DNA of 64,000 nucleotides from assembly GCA_002428985.1 (NCBI GenBank), contig DIYL01000016.1, positions 62,001 to 126,000 on the forward strand, in the 5' to 3' direction. Below are positions 8,198-17,636 of the stretch, in pieces. The first letter of the stretch is position 1. Every line of letters starts with the position of its first letter. Both the position numbers and the translations under genes were made by a program. The stretch comes from Anaerolineales bacterium UBA6055 (GTDB taxonomy: Bacteria > Chloroflexota > Anaerolineae > Aggregatilineales > Phototrophicaceae). The notes below the pieces were generated by a model. That model was not told where the DNA came from, ran no database searches, and was given only the letters and a program-made list of their open reading frames with translations.

Positions 8198-10453
8198 CTA
8201 TGTTTCAGCTTCAGGGTGATAGGCAGATAGCACATTTCGAATCTGCCTGAGCAGATCATCTTTTGTATAGTTACCTTTTTCCAATACCTTTTGTGCTTGC
8301 AAGCTCAATTGTTTGCGATCCGATTCTGTCAGTGTTTTGGAGGTGACTGCTATAACTGGGATGCTCTGCCAATCCGCGTTTTGGCGCATGGTTGATAAGA
8401 ACTCGAATCCATCCATTTCGGGCATCATCAGATCCAACAAGACGATATCGGGTATGTGTTGACGCAGTTTGTCTAACCCGACGCGACCATTTTCAGCAAC
8501 TTGTGATGACCACCCCTGGCGTTCGACCGTACGTTGAAGTACATCTTGTGTGTCTGGGTCATCTTCAATAATCAGCACATGACAGTTCTCAAGTTTATCT
8601 TGCGGAATGAAACGGTTTATTGTGGATAGTAGTTTGTCGCGATCAACGGGTTTAGTGAGATAATCGGAGGCACCGAGAGACAAGCCTAGTGACTTGTTCT
8701 TCAAGATAGACAGCATCACGACGGGGATATCACTCAATTCTGGATCAGCTTTGAGTTGCGATAACACCGCCCATCCGTCCATTTCCGGCATCATCACGTC
8801 CAATGTTATGATGGTAGGTTTATATTTGCGTGCCATATCGATGCCTACTTTGCCACTGTTAGCAGTGATAATGTGGAATCCTTCGCGCGTGAGTTGGCGT
8901 GTTAGCACATCATGGATGGTCACATCGTCGTCAATAACTAAGATCACAGTGTCATTGTCATCAGGATCTAACGAGGACGTTGACGGAGTTATATCGTCAA
9001 GTGATTGGGTGTCTGCTATATCAGGTGGCGGCGCAGTCACAGGTATTTGGATTGTAAATGTACTACCCTCACCGATCTTGCTATCGACTAGAATATCCCC
9101 ACCGAGCATCTGTGCAAAGTGGCGACTAATGGCCAAGCCGAGACCTGTCCCACCGTATTTACGTGTTGTGGTTTCGTCCGCTTGAGAAAACTCACTGAAG
9201 ACCTTTTCAGCTTGTGCACTCGTCATACCGATACCCGTATCTGCGACTTCAATGTGTAGCCAATCTTGTTTGCTTGAAACCGTATAGCGATGTGCACTCA
9301 ATGTGATTTGACCTTGTTCGGTAAATTTGGCAGCATTGCTCAGTAAATTGAAGATCATCTGCCTTAGCTTAGTCACATCACTCGTGATTTTGCCAAGGGT
9401 GTTCATATCGCCTTCAAATGTGAGTGTGTTGTTGTTTTGTTTAATGACTGGGTCGATCGTCACCATGATCTCATCAAGCACGGGTGACAAATCAAATTCT
9501 TCGAGGTAAATATCAGTCTTACCCGCTTCAATCTTAGAGATGTCTAAAATATCGTTGATAAGCGCGAGCAGATGCGTGCCAGCCTTTCGAATTTTCTGTA
9601 GATCAGGGACGGTTTCCTCATAACCGAAGTCGACTGCATCTTCTTCCAAGATTTCACTATAGCCAATGATTGCATTGAGTGGGGTACGGAGCTCATGACT
9701 CATGTTAGCAAGGAACAAGCTCTTTGACTTGTTTGCTGATTCTGCTGCTTTTACGGCATCGGCTAATTCATGAGTACGGCGGGCAACAATTTCTTCAAGA
9801 TTCTCCGTCATTTCTTGTAAATTCTTATTGGATTGTGCTAGTTCAGCAGATTGGACCTGTAGTGTTTCGGTATTCTTGTGTGTCGATTGCACAAAATACC
9901 AGATAATAAAGTAAATGGTCAGTAGCGGAACGGTTACATTGAGGGTGAAGAAAAAAATCGTTAGGAGATTAATAATATCATTATCTGACGATAGAAATAG
10001 ATACTCGATAAGACCGGATGCCAACATTAGCCCGATAAACATATATAACCAGCGTCGTGCACTCTTCGGTTGCTCACTGACTATGAGTGCAATAGTGGGA
10101 CATAGGAAAGACCAAACAATCACTGCACCAGACGCTGCAAATCCTCCTAAGTGCCATTGCATAATAACGGGTAGACACAGGATGAGTGCTAATTGACCAA
10201 ATAGTAGCGTTTGGTAATGTCGTGTGCGAAGATAAATTTGAAGATTTATGAATGAGACGACAACATATCCATATGGCCAAACAGAGACCTCTGGTATACC
10301 GACTAGCACATAGAGACTACCCCAAACGATACCACCAATTGACGTTACCAATGCCATTATGACTAGAATAGCACGGTTGCGACGCATCTCTTCGGATTCG
10401 CCACCACTTGCTGGAGGATAGATGAATTGTGTGATTCTGTCCAAATAGGTCAT
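8198..10453 (-). CDS. Hybrid sensor histidine kinase with two receiver domains
   Basis: A 751-residue membrane kinase. Residues 28-190 hold about six hydrophobic helices and form the sensor; no known sensory domain is recognised. A coiled coil (about 195-245) leads to the HisKA domain with phospho-acceptor H253 in MSHELRTPLN. The HATPase domain shows the N box NLLSNAAKF (369-377), DTGIGM (405-410) and GGTGLGLAIS (434-443). Two receiver domains follow, with phospho-accepting D552 (TLDVMMPEMDG) and D674 (LLDLMMPEMDG). There is no output DNA-binding domain and no partner regulator next door, so signals must pass to a protein encoded elsewhere. In the second receiver the usual TKP lysine region reads VLEKGN, so K is kept but the proline is lost. 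The gene stands alone and ends at a good terminator. Confidence 0.93.
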   Translation of the reverse strand: MTYLDRITQFIYPPASGGESEEMRRNRAILVIMALVTSIGGIVWGSLYVLVGIPEVSVWPYGYVVVSFINLQIYLRTRHYQTLLFGQLALILCLPVIMQWHLGGFAASGAVIVWSFLCPTIALIVSEQPKSARRWLYMFIGLMLASGLIEYLFLSSDNDIINLLTIFFFTLNVTVPLLTIYFIIWYFVQSTHKNTETLQVQSAELAQSNKNLQEMTENLEEIVARRTHELADAVKAAESANKSKSLFLANMSHELRTPLNAIIGYSEILEEDAVDFGYEETVPDLQKIRKAGTHLLALINDILDISKIEAGKTDIYLEEFDLSPVLDEIMVTIDPVIKQNNNTLTFEGDMNTLGKITSDVTKLRQMIFNLLSNAAKFTEQGQITLSAHRYTVSSKQDWLHIEVADTGIGMTSAQAEKVFSEFSQADETTTRKYGGTGLGLAISRHFAQMLGGDILVDSKIGEGSTFTIQIPVTAPPPDIADTQSLDDITPSTSSLDPDDNDTVILVIDDDVTIHDVLTRQLTREGFHIITANSGKVGIDMARKYKPTIITLDVMMPEMDGWAVLSQLKADPELSDIPVVMLSILKNKSLGLSLGASDYLTKPVDRDKLLSTINRFIPQDKLENCHVLIIEDDPDTQDVLQRTVERQGWSSQVAENGRVGLDKLRQHIPDIVLLDLMMPEMDGFEFLSTMRQNADWQSIPVIAVTSKTLTESDRKQLSLQAQKVLEKGNYTKDDLLRQIRNVLSAYHPEAET

Positions 10454-10838
10454 ATGATTTGCTCATGCAAGTTTATAATGAGATTCGAGTTAAATTCTAA
10501 CATGACTTTGAATATGCGTGGATATAGACATGGATGGCGTGTTAGGTTGTGTTTCGGTTATTGGTAACAACGCTTCGAAGTCATGTATCTTGCCCTCGAA
10601 AACATAAGATTCATATCATCAAAACAGCCAGTGATTGAAATAGTTCCATCGTCATCTCGGCTACAGACCATCCCTACTGCTCTATTTTATCTAGCATAGA
10701 AATTCTCCTTTTCACAATAAGCTTATACCCCCAAGAATGCGGGGTCACACAAATCCTCCACATGGTATCCTTGACTTATTTGAGACTGGAGGATGGCATG
10801 GCGCGTTTGATGTAAATTAGTGTTACAATATATGTACA
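10454..10838. other. Intergenic region with a possible small minus-strand frame
   Basis: No confident gene is seen. On the minus strand, AAAAGGAG is followed seven bases later by ATG (10695-10697) and a frame of only seven codons ending in TAG. A second frame, open from about 10671 to 10566, overlaps it and could be its continuation after a one-base slip, giving about 45 residues. This may be a gene remnant or chance. A short GC stem (ACCCC with GGGGT) lies near 10728-10745. Confidence 0.3.
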
Positions 10839-10844
10839 TATAAT
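10839..10844 (+). promoter_or_regulatory. Possible -10 element of the HNH module
   Basis: A perfect TATAAT lies 20 bases before the ATG at 10864. The matching -35 (TTAGTG, 16-17 bases upstream) is weak, so the call rests on the -10 alone. Confidence 0.35.
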
Positions 10845-10863
10845 GTGCCATTTTAGGGAGCTT

Positions 10864-11112
10864 ATGTCAGATTTCGCACCGCCTGCAAGTATTCAAGATG
10901 AGGTTATGCAATTTTTGCTTTCAACACCAACCCCACAACAGATAATAAATTTTCGTGCATCTGAGTCAGCTCAACTTCGTCTACGGTATCTGTTGGACGC
11001 AAACCGTAACGAGACAATAACAGTTGATGAAGAAGCAGAATTAGAAGAAGCGAGCGCAGTTAATCAATTTATGATGACGCTCAAAGCGAAAGCACACGAA
11101 TCGCTGAAATGA
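10864..11112 (+). CDS. Small helical protein paired with HNH nuclease
   Basis: An 82-residue acidic, mostly helical protein of unknown function. The start at 10864 is chosen because AGGGAG stands five bases before it; an in-frame ATG at 10843 has no such site. The middle reads LRYLLDANRNETITVDEEAELEE, a pattern I associate with small proteins encoded just before HNH nuclease genes in cyanobacteria and Chloroflexi. Its stop overlaps the nuclease start by four bases (ATGA), which fits a two-gene module, possibly of the toxin-antitoxin kind. That role is a guess from layout. Confidence 0.7.
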   Translation: MSDFAPPASIQDEVMQFLLSTPTPQQIINFRASESAQLRLRYLLDANRNETITVDEEAELEEASAVNQFMMTLKAKAHESLK

Positions 11113-11515
11113 CGTATATTCCTGATCTAATCCGCAGAAAAGTGACTGAGCGAGCTGAAGAACGATGTGAATACTGCTTACTTCATGAACAATATAGTAT
11201 TTATAGTCATGAAGTGGATCACATTATTCCAGAAAACACCGTGGACAAACAATTGACTCTAATCTTTGTTACGCTTGTTTGGATTGTAATCGTAATAAAG
11301 GAAGTGATTTTGCATCATTTGATCCAGATACAGGTATAGTAGCTTTATTATTTTATCCGCGTCAAGATAATTTGGATGATCATTTTAAATTAGATGAAGC
11401 TCGTATAGTGCAACTAACTGCGACCGGACGCGTTACTGAGTTTATATTGAAGTTGAATGATTCGAAACGCTTGTTAAACAGAGAACGGTTATTTAAGCTC
11501 GATCTGTATCCTTAG
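11109..11515 (+). pseudogene. HNH endonuclease, single-base frameshift
   Basis: The first frame gives RRKVTERAEERCEYCLLHEQ and the HNH segment EVDHIIPE, then runs into nonsense. The second frame resumes the family pattern SNLCYACLDCNRNKGSD and continues to 11515. Adding one A to the AAAA run at 11233-11236 joins them as HIIPEKHRGQTIDSNLC and yields 136 codons. All zinc-binding cysteines (CEYC and CYACLDC) and the DH catalytic pair are then present. The lesion is in a homopolymer, so either a real slip mutation or a sequencing error is possible. It would act as a DNA nuclease with the small upstream protein. Confidence 0.8.
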
Positions 11516-11525
11516 AAAGTCTGTT

Positions 11526-11984
11526 ATGAGTCTCTATTTTGATCTGGTTATCAACTGTGATCTCAAAGCCGATACGCCTGACGATGCGATAGATGCAATT
11601 GCGTGTCTAATTTCTTATGAAATCAGCGAGAAAGATCTAAGTCCCGAGCCACAGTTACTAATAGATGGCAACAACATCTGGAATATGATTGATGACTATG
11701 AATTGCTGGCACCTGAACCCAAATTGAATATTATTTCTAATTTTCAGCCACGTGAATTCAGTATCGGCGATGACCCACACCCGAAATTTACTCAATATCG
11801 TTTACAATATTGTGCTGCAAATATAAAAGATGATATTTTTCATCCAAATTATCTTTTGTTTATTCATTGGTTAGTAACTGTTTCTAATGATAGATATTTG
11901 GGTTATTACAAAGAGACAAATGAACTTAGTCGTATGAGTATCTTTCACCATTTGATTGTCAAAGATGGCAAACTTCAAGCTTGA
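11526..11984 (+). CDS. Hypothetical protein
   Basis: A 152-residue soluble acidic protein without signal peptide or membrane segment. It begins MSLYFDLVINCDLK and ends with a conserved-looking FIHWLVTVSNDRYLGYY. This resembles a family of small bacterial proteins of unknown function whose members begin with DLVIxCxLKxDTP; I recall the pattern but not a role. It follows the HNH module by ten bases and may be co-transcribed. Confidence 0.6.
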   Translation: MSLYFDLVINCDLKADTPDDAIDAIACLISYEISEKDLSPEPQLLIDGNNIWNMIDDYELLAPEPKLNIISNFQPREFSIGDDPHPKFTQYRLQYCAANIKDDIFHPNYLLFIHWLVTVSNDRYLGYYKETNELSRMSIFHHLIVKDGKLQA

Positions 11985-12079
11985 TTAGATCGCCTTTAGA
12001 TCCTTTGGACAATTGGTGGTGAGCAATCGCTAGCGCGACTATAATTAGTTGTATAATCAACGGAGAGAAGGGATCGATA

Positions 12080-13000
12080 ATGGCACAGTTAATTACAACA
12101 CAAGGTAAAAAATCGAAGGACGATCTGGGCTTGATTTTGCCCCATGAGCATCTATTTGTTGACTTGCGGACGTATGAAGCCGAAGGTTTTGGCGAAGCGA
12201 GGGTTGAGGATGTCGTCGCGAAGATGGCACCAGAAGTCGAAAAAGCCAAAGCTGTCGGGGTAACTGCGCTTGTCGAATGTAGTCCTGTTGGCGTGGCGCG
12301 TCGTGCCGAGATGGACAAAGCCGTATCCGATGTGACCGATTTTCCTGTACTCGTACCCACGGGCATTTACCGCGAACCGTGGATTCCACCGTGGGCACAT
12401 GAAGCCAGTCAGCAGGAACTCACAGACTGGATGTTAAACGAACTCAACGACGAAATTGAGGACACGGGTGTGCAAGCAGCATGGATTAAGCTTAGTGCTG
12501 GCGATGACGGGTTGACAGAAACCGAGACAAAAATTCTGCGGGCAGCTGCTCATGCTGGCAAAGCAACCAATGCGATCATCGGTAGCCACACGATTAAAGG
12601 GCGTGTCGTGCGTGATCAACTCGATGTTTTGGAAGAAGAAGGATACACCGCCAGTCGCTTCATCTGGATTCACACACAAGCTGAGCCTGATTTTGATCTA
12701 CATCTCGAAATGGCGGAATGGGGCTGTTGGGTTGAATATGATGCTTTAGGTAACCCCAACGCACCTGATGATGATACCATTATTGGTTATTTGAAGAAAT
12801 TGATTGATGCTGGATACAGCGAACAGATTCTCCTCAGTCATGATCGCGGTTGGTACGATGCAGGTAATCCTGATTTTGTGCCGATGCCGTTTACTTACCT
12901 GAGCGAGACATTCATTCCAAAATTGCGCGAAGCTGGTTTTGAAGAAACGATGATTACCCGACTCACCCACGATAATCCGTTTAATGCCTATGCGCGGTGA
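12080..13000 (+). CDS. Phosphotriesterase-family metallohydrolase
   Basis: A 306-residue TIM-barrel amidohydrolase. All six metal ligands of the phosphotriesterase family can be placed: H22 and H24 (LPHEH), the bridging K137 (AAWIKLS), H170 (GSHT), H198 (WIHTQAE) and D255 (SHDRGWY). Family members include organophosphate hydrolases, lactonases and sugar-lactone enzymes, so the natural substrate is unknown. The start is supported by GAAGGGA eight bases upstream. Its stop is three bases before the TIR-protein start, so the two are probably expressed together. No signal peptide, so cytoplasmic. Confidence 0.88.
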   Translation: MAQLITTQGKKSKDDLGLILPHEHLFVDLRTYEAEGFGEARVEDVVAKMAPEVEKAKAVGVTALVECSPVGVARRAEMDKAVSDVTDFPVLVPTGIYREPWIPPWAHEASQQELTDWMLNELNDEIEDTGVQAAWIKLSAGDDGLTETETKILRAAAHAGKATNAIIGSHTIKGRVVRDQLDVLEEEGYTASRFIWIHTQAEPDFDLHLEMAEWGCWVEYDALGNPNAPDDDTIIGYLKKLIDAGYSEQILLSHDRGWYDAGNPDFVPMPFTYLSETFIPKLREAGFEETMITRLTHDNPFNAYAR

Positions 13001-13003
13001 TAT

Positions 13004-13945
13004 ATGGGAAACCATATATTTATCTCATATTCACGGCGGGATTCGTCATTCGTCGATACATTGTCGCAACGCCTTCAAGATAATGACATTGCTGTTTGGG
13101 TCGATACACATGGATTAGAGCCCGGAACACCCAATTGGGAACAATCGATTCGGCATGCAATCGAGGACGCCAGTGCTGTATTACTCGTCGCATCACCAAG
13201 TTCACGACAATCTGTTTTTGTCCAAGGTGAGCTATCATTGGCAAACTTGCATCAATGCCCTGTATATCCGGTTTGGGTGAATGGAGATGAGTGGATTGAA
13301 GCCATACCACTGGGGATGGTTAATTATCAATATATCGATTGCCGTGAGGAGAATTTACAGTCCGGCATTCGATCAATTATTGATACGATGAAGTCAATAC
13401 TCGATACCTCATCGACGATTACGATTAGTCTTGCTAGCCACGAAAGAATCCAAATCAATATCGATCAATTTGGTACAGCGTTGGATGCGCTTAATCACTT
13501 GTATCTCAATTATTTGCAAGGATGGTATCTGCCATTTACGTATGGCATTGACTGGGTTCTAGGAAATATTGAGACAAAAGAATTGGCTGTGCCGTGGGAT
13601 TGGCTCAGCGTTTATGATGTCGACTTACATGGCACAGGTAATTTCCCACTCTGGTATTTAACATGGGGCAAAGAACCCCCATCAATCATCAATTTTGAAC
13701 CTAATAGTGTATGGGCAATGTGGGAGGTTCAAAGACTTCGGGTTGGCGGGATTGCGGTCAACTCTAAGCCTATCCTTGACCGTCTACTATCAAAATATGG
13801 ACAACGCGAGTTGAGTCTAATGGTTGAGGACAACCTGATGACAAAAACAACATCTGAGGCTATTGATCCAGGGACATATCAATACTCCAAAGTGATTGCC
13901 CTTATGAATTTGTATCCATCAAAAACTGTCTTTGTAGAAACATAA
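13004..13945 (+). CDS. TIR-domain protein with an unrecognised C-terminal domain
   Basis: A 313-residue protein. Residues 1-130 are a TIR domain: HIFISYSRRDSSFV at the first strand, VWVDTHGLEPG at the BB loop, and SVFVQGELSLA, in which E76 stands where TIR NADases keep the catalytic glutamate. Bacterial TIR proteins often cleave NAD+ in antiviral defence or signalling. Residues 150-313 are of unknown type, rich in W and Y (GWYLPFTYGIDWVLG, WDWLSVYDVDL) and could be a sensor or a target-binding domain. The gene follows a phosphotriesterase-like gene by three bases. No other known defence gene is adjacent, so an immune role is inferred only from the domain. Confidence 0.85.
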   Translation: MGNHIFISYSRRDSSFVDTLSQRLQDNDIAVWVDTHGLEPGTPNWEQSIRHAIEDASAVLLVASPSSRQSVFVQGELSLANLHQCPVYPVWVNGDEWIEAIPLGMVNYQYIDCREENLQSGIRSIIDTMKSILDTSSTITISLASHERIQINIDQFGTALDALNHLYLNYLQGWYLPFTYGIDWVLGNIETKELAVPWDWLSVYDVDLHGTGNFPLWYLTWGKEPPSIINFEPNSVWAMWEVQRLRVGGIAVNSKPILDRLLSKYGQRELSLMVEDNLMTKTTSEAIDPGTYQYSKVIALMNLYPSKTVFVET

Positions 13946-14059
13946 AATACATATCGAAGGGAAACGATGATGAAAATAAAAATGATTATGTAACTCATCT
14001 ACAACAATCAATTTAACACTTATCCGCAGTGATAGGTCTTTATTGAACCAAATTTTTAC

Positions 14060-14079
14060 AACTCTATTGCGAGTTTTTT
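14060..14079 (+). terminator. Likely terminator after the TIR gene
   Basis: A 5-bp stem (AACTC with GAGTT) and a 6-base loop run into six T. It lies 115 bases after the TIR stop and 87 before the next gene; the stem is short, so termination may be partial. Confidence 0.5.
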
Positions 14080-14165
14080 GATGTGCGCTAACTGGATTAC
14101 CCCTAAAATCGGTATAAGGATCAATCGAAACTGTACCCCAAAAATAATTTATAGAGGAAATACTA

Positions 14166-15392
14166 ATGAAGATTTTTTGGTTTATAATGTGTATGTTATT
14201 GATGGCTACACCCCTATCGCACGCACAGGACAATACAGATCATCTACTCGATTTACTCAATACTGTGCCCGATTTACCTGAAATCCGGCAATCGTTTATT
14301 ACATTTGTAGATTATGAAAATATTTTTGAGGCACGCGATGGCACACCAAGATTGCAACGGCTTACCGATGTTGAGATGTTGTCAGAACAAGTCGGCGATA
14401 TTTTCTTTGCAGCGTTAAATGGAATTTTGAGCGGACCTGACTTTATCCAGACGTTGCGGTTAGGTGCCGGAGAATGGGAGTCGCTCATAGGGTTTGATTT
14501 TTTGGATATTGACCGTGCCATTACATTTGGCAATCCACCGGCGGACCACGACATTTTGATTGGTGAATTTGATGTTGACATAATTACGACTGCCTTCACT
14601 AATCGGGATTATATATCGAAATCAATCGGCGATATGACAGTGTGGTGTATTGACCCTGCTTGTGAAAATGGGGTGATGACCAACATCGATAATATCAACC
14701 CAGGTAATCCATTCGGAGGTGAGTTAGGTCGTGAACAACCAGTACTGATATCGGATACACTCGTCGCCAGTGCCGTATCAGATATTGGATTAATACTAAT
14801 AGAAGATGCAAGTGCGGATCGTATTGATTCGTTAGCCGATAATCCAATCTATGTAGCTGCTGTCAACAGCATTGGATCAGATAATCTGGTGCTTCAAGGC
14901 ATGTTTCTGCATCCCTCAGAGATTATATTAAATATCTCACCACTGATGATGGAGGGCGATGTCGATACTGTAGAAGAGCTGATGGAAGCATCTGCCCAAT
15001 TACCACAGTACAACCTGATTATGATTGTGGATACCGTGATTGAGGAGGTGCAGGTTGTATATGTGATACTAGTCTATCAAAATGAAGAAGACGCAACCCT
15101 AGCGACTGAGGTTATTCCCGAACGTTTGAATACAATGATGATGTCGTCAGAAGAACAAACATTCCGTGACTTCTTAAATAAGTGGTTACCTACTGAGATC
15201 AATAGTCATGTTGTCGTTGATGACGATACCGGAAGAGTAGCGGCTGTATTTGAATTTAGTGCACCAAAAGCAACCAACGAAGAAACTGACGACCCGATTT
15301 TCAGATTGATTGCGTCGAGTCGTTTGTATAATTTGTTCGTACAGTCGATCTACCGTACTGATCTTGTATGGTTAACAACAGGAAATAGCTAA
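14166..15392 (+). CDS. Exported protein of unknown function, paralogue 1
   Basis: A 408-residue protein with a signal peptide (residues 1-20, cut after SHAQ). The mature part starts with a short helix (DHLLDLLNTVPD), then FITFVDYENIFEARDGTP. It aligns over its whole length with the next gene: shared blocks include GFDFxDIDRA, GNPP, ILxGEFD, GDMTxWC, NPFGGxLGRxQP and VVYVILVY. No known domain is recognised. One pair of cysteines around the DMTVWCIDPACENG segment is conserved between the two, suggesting a disulphide. RBS is AGAGGAAA seven bases before ATG. The two genes are a tandem duplication; the product is likely outside the membrane or cell. Confidence 0.8.
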   Translation: MKIFWFIMCMLLMATPLSHAQDNTDHLLDLLNTVPDLPEIRQSFITFVDYENIFEARDGTPRLQRLTDVEMLSEQVGDIFFAALNGILSGPDFIQTLRLGAGEWESLIGFDFLDIDRAITFGNPPADHDILIGEFDVDIITTAFTNRDYISKSIGDMTVWCIDPACENGVMTNIDNINPGNPFGGELGREQPVLISDTLVASAVSDIGLILIEDASADRIDSLADNPIYVAAVNSIGSDNLVLQGMFLHPSEIILNISPLMMEGDVDTVEELMEASAQLPQYNLIMIVDTVIEEVQVVYVILVYQNEEDATLATEVIPERLNTMMMSSEEQTFRDFLNKWLPTEINSHVVVDDDTGRVAAVFEFSAPKATNEETDDPIFRLIASSRLYNLFVQSIYRTDLVWLTTGNS

Positions 15393-15419
15393 CTTTTATA
15401 TACCGCAGGAGACAACATT

Positions 15420-16637
15420 ATGAAACAATTGATTGTTATCATAGGCATATTAGTATTAGCGATTCCAACGATTAGCGCACAGGATAGTGCCGAAGATCTA
15501 CTCGAATTACTCAATACCGTACCGGATACCGATACAATCCGACAAAATCTGATTACATTTATTGACTATGAAAACCTATTCGAGTCACGCGCAGGTACGC
15601 CACAGCTCAACAGCATTGCAGCCCTTGAGATATTGCCAGCGCCTATTCAACAAACATTTAGAGCTGCCTTAAGAGGTATCAATTCAGGTCCTGCTATATT
15701 TACAAATGTACTGTTGTATGGTTCAGAATGGCGAGAAACCATTGGTTTTGATTTCATGGATATTGATCGTGCACTTGCTTATGGTAATCCACCCGATAAT
15801 GTTGATATTTTAGTCGGTGAGTTTGATTTGGATGCGATTGATGAGGCATTTACAGCACGTGGTTATACTGCGGATGATTTCGGCGATATGACCATCTGGT
15901 GCCCCGAGATTGGTTGTGATGCAGGTCTAGAGATCGATTTTGAGCTTAGGAATGAAGCTAATCCATTTGGTGGGGATTTGGGGCGTCAACAGCCATTGCT
16001 TGTATCAGATCGTATTATTGCGAATTCAGCAGTCGAAGCTAGTTATATCCTCGTTGAAGATGCTATTGGCGATCGCTTTGATTCGCTAGCAGATAATGCA
16101 ACGTATCGTGCTGCTGTTGGTGCGATTGAAGGTGACAATCTGATCATTCAGGGTGCGTTTTTACATCCGGCGTTGGTGATTTTGGATCCCTCAGTCACGA
16201 TGAGTGTTCCAGCAGATGAAGTTGACGAAATGATGCGCGAGGTTGAAGTCTTGTCACCTTGGGATGTAGCGATGATCGCTGATACAGCCACAGATAGTGA
16301 AGAGGTTGTATATGTGATTCTTGTCTATCGTGAGTTGGCATTAGCTGAAGAAGCTGTTGCAACTATTCCTGAACGGATTAATACCATGAACTCCATCATG
16401 ACAGAAGAACCGTTTCAGGCGTTGTTTTCTGTGCGTGGCGTTGAAGAGGTAATCGGAACTGTTGTGACTGACGAAGAAAATGAACGGTTTATGGCAGTTC
16501 TAGAATTTCGTGCGCCGTTACCTGATAATACCGAAGACGATATGGGAACCCTAACACAATCGAGCCGAGTTTATCAATTACTTATCTCTATGGTGTATAG
16601 TCGTGACCTGATATGGTTAGCCACAGGTATGAATTAA
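15420..16637 (+). CDS. Exported protein of unknown function, paralogue 2
   Basis: A 405-residue exported protein with signal peptide (residues 1-20, cut after ISAQ) and full-length similarity to the preceding gene. It keeps the start of the mature region (EDLLELLNTVPDTDTIRQN), the DIDRALAYGNPP block, the MTIWCPEIGC cysteine pair and EVVYVILVYRE. The RBS CAGGAG is eight bases upstream. Its stop overlaps the D-amino-acid oxidase start by one base (TAATG), which suggests coupled translation, though a functional link is not evident. Confidence 0.8.
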   Translation: MKQLIVIIGILVLAIPTISAQDSAEDLLELLNTVPDTDTIRQNLITFIDYENLFESRAGTPQLNSIAALEILPAPIQQTFRAALRGINSGPAIFTNVLLYGSEWRETIGFDFMDIDRALAYGNPPDNVDILVGEFDLDAIDEAFTARGYTADDFGDMTIWCPEIGCDAGLEIDFELRNEANPFGGDLGRQQPLLVSDRIIANSAVEASYILVEDAIGDRFDSLADNATYRAAVGAIEGDNLIIQGAFLHPALVILDPSVTMSVPADEVDEMMREVEVLSPWDVAMIADTATDSEEVVYVILVYRELALAEEAVATIPERINTMNSIMTEEPFQALFSVRGVEEVIGTVVTDEENERFMAVLEFRAPLPDNTEDDMGTLTQSSRVYQLLISMVYSRDLIWLATGMN

Positions 16638-17581
16638 TGCGAGAAATCACAGTCATTGGCAGCGGGGTTTCTGGTTTAAGCTCCGCTGTTCGACTACAAT
16701 ATGCAGGTTTTGATGTAACTATCCTCACCCGTGACTTGCCACAGTCTACGACATCAATGGCGGCGGGGGCAGTCTGGTATGGCGGTGGCACAATAGGTAA
16801 AGCTCGTGAATGGGCAGAAATTACACTCGATCACTTTATGTCCCTCGCTAAACAAGACAATACAGGGGTTGCCATAACACGCTTGCGTGAGGTCTTCCCG
16901 TATGATGTCCTTGACCCATGGTATAAAGATTTGCTCCCACATTTTGCGCATATTAAAAAAGAAGACTTGCCAAAGGGTAGTGAGGCAGGGTTTGAGATTG
17001 ATATTCCGATTGTAGAATCACCACGCTATCTACAGTATTTGAATGACCAATTCACAAAAAACGGTGGGAAAATCATACGTCAAGAGATCAAGATGCTAGA
17101 TGAACTCAAATATGAATACCCGTTGATTGTTAACTGCACAGGGGTTTGGTCAAAGCAGATTGCGGATGATCCATCAGTTTTCCCTATATGGGGTCAAACG
17201 CTACTGATTGATGCACCGCATATCCAAGAAGGGTTTATGAGTGATTATAGCTTCACATACATGTTCCCGCGTGATGACGGAATCTTAATTGGGGGTGTCG
17301 CCGAGCCGAATGTCTGGGACACAAACATTGATACAGGGTTGACAGCTGATATTGTGGCGCGGTGTACACAAATTGATGAAACCGTTGCTGATGCGCCCAT
17401 TGTGAAGCAATTTGTGGGGTTGCGTCCGGGGCGTGATTCGGTCCGATTGGAAGCAGAGAAATTATCCGATAACTTTACCATTATCCACAATTATGGACAT
17501 TCTGGGGTTGGGTATACTCTATCATGGGGGTGCGCAGGGGATGTCGTCACGTTAGCAACAAATCTCATCAAAGACTTTTAA
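16637..17581 (+). CDS. D-amino-acid oxidase
   Basis: A 314-residue FAD enzyme that oxidises D-amino acids to 2-oxo acids, ammonia and hydrogen peroxide. The FAD-binding GSGVSG lies at residues 8-13, the GAVWYGGG flavin loop near 50, and the family block FVGLRPGRDSVRLE carries the substrate-carboxylate arginine. The C-terminal HNYGHSGVGYTLSWGCA is the classic DAAO signature. The ATG at 16637 is chosen because the FAD motif then starts at the normal distance; an in-frame upstream extension lies inside the previous gene. It overlaps that gene by one base. The ammonia from D-amino acids could join the urea-derived ammonia, but this is only a metabolic suggestion. Confidence 0.92.
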   Translation: MREITVIGSGVSGLSSAVRLQYAGFDVTILTRDLPQSTTSMAAGAVWYGGGTIGKAREWAEITLDHFMSLAKQDNTGVAITRLREVFPYDVLDPWYKDLLPHFAHIKKEDLPKGSEAGFEIDIPIVESPRYLQYLNDQFTKNGGKIIRQEIKMLDELKYEYPLIVNCTGVWSKQIADDPSVFPIWGQTLLIDAPHIQEGFMSDYSFTYMFPRDDGILIGGVAEPNVWDTNIDTGLTADIVARCTQIDETVADAPIVKQFVGLRPGRDSVRLEAEKLSDNFTIIHNYGHSGVGYTLSWGCAGDVVTLATNLIKDF

Positions 17582-17636
17582 AAGAAGCAAAATTCAACAA
17601 TCAACTTTAACTGGCTTCGGGTTAAGATAGGATTAT

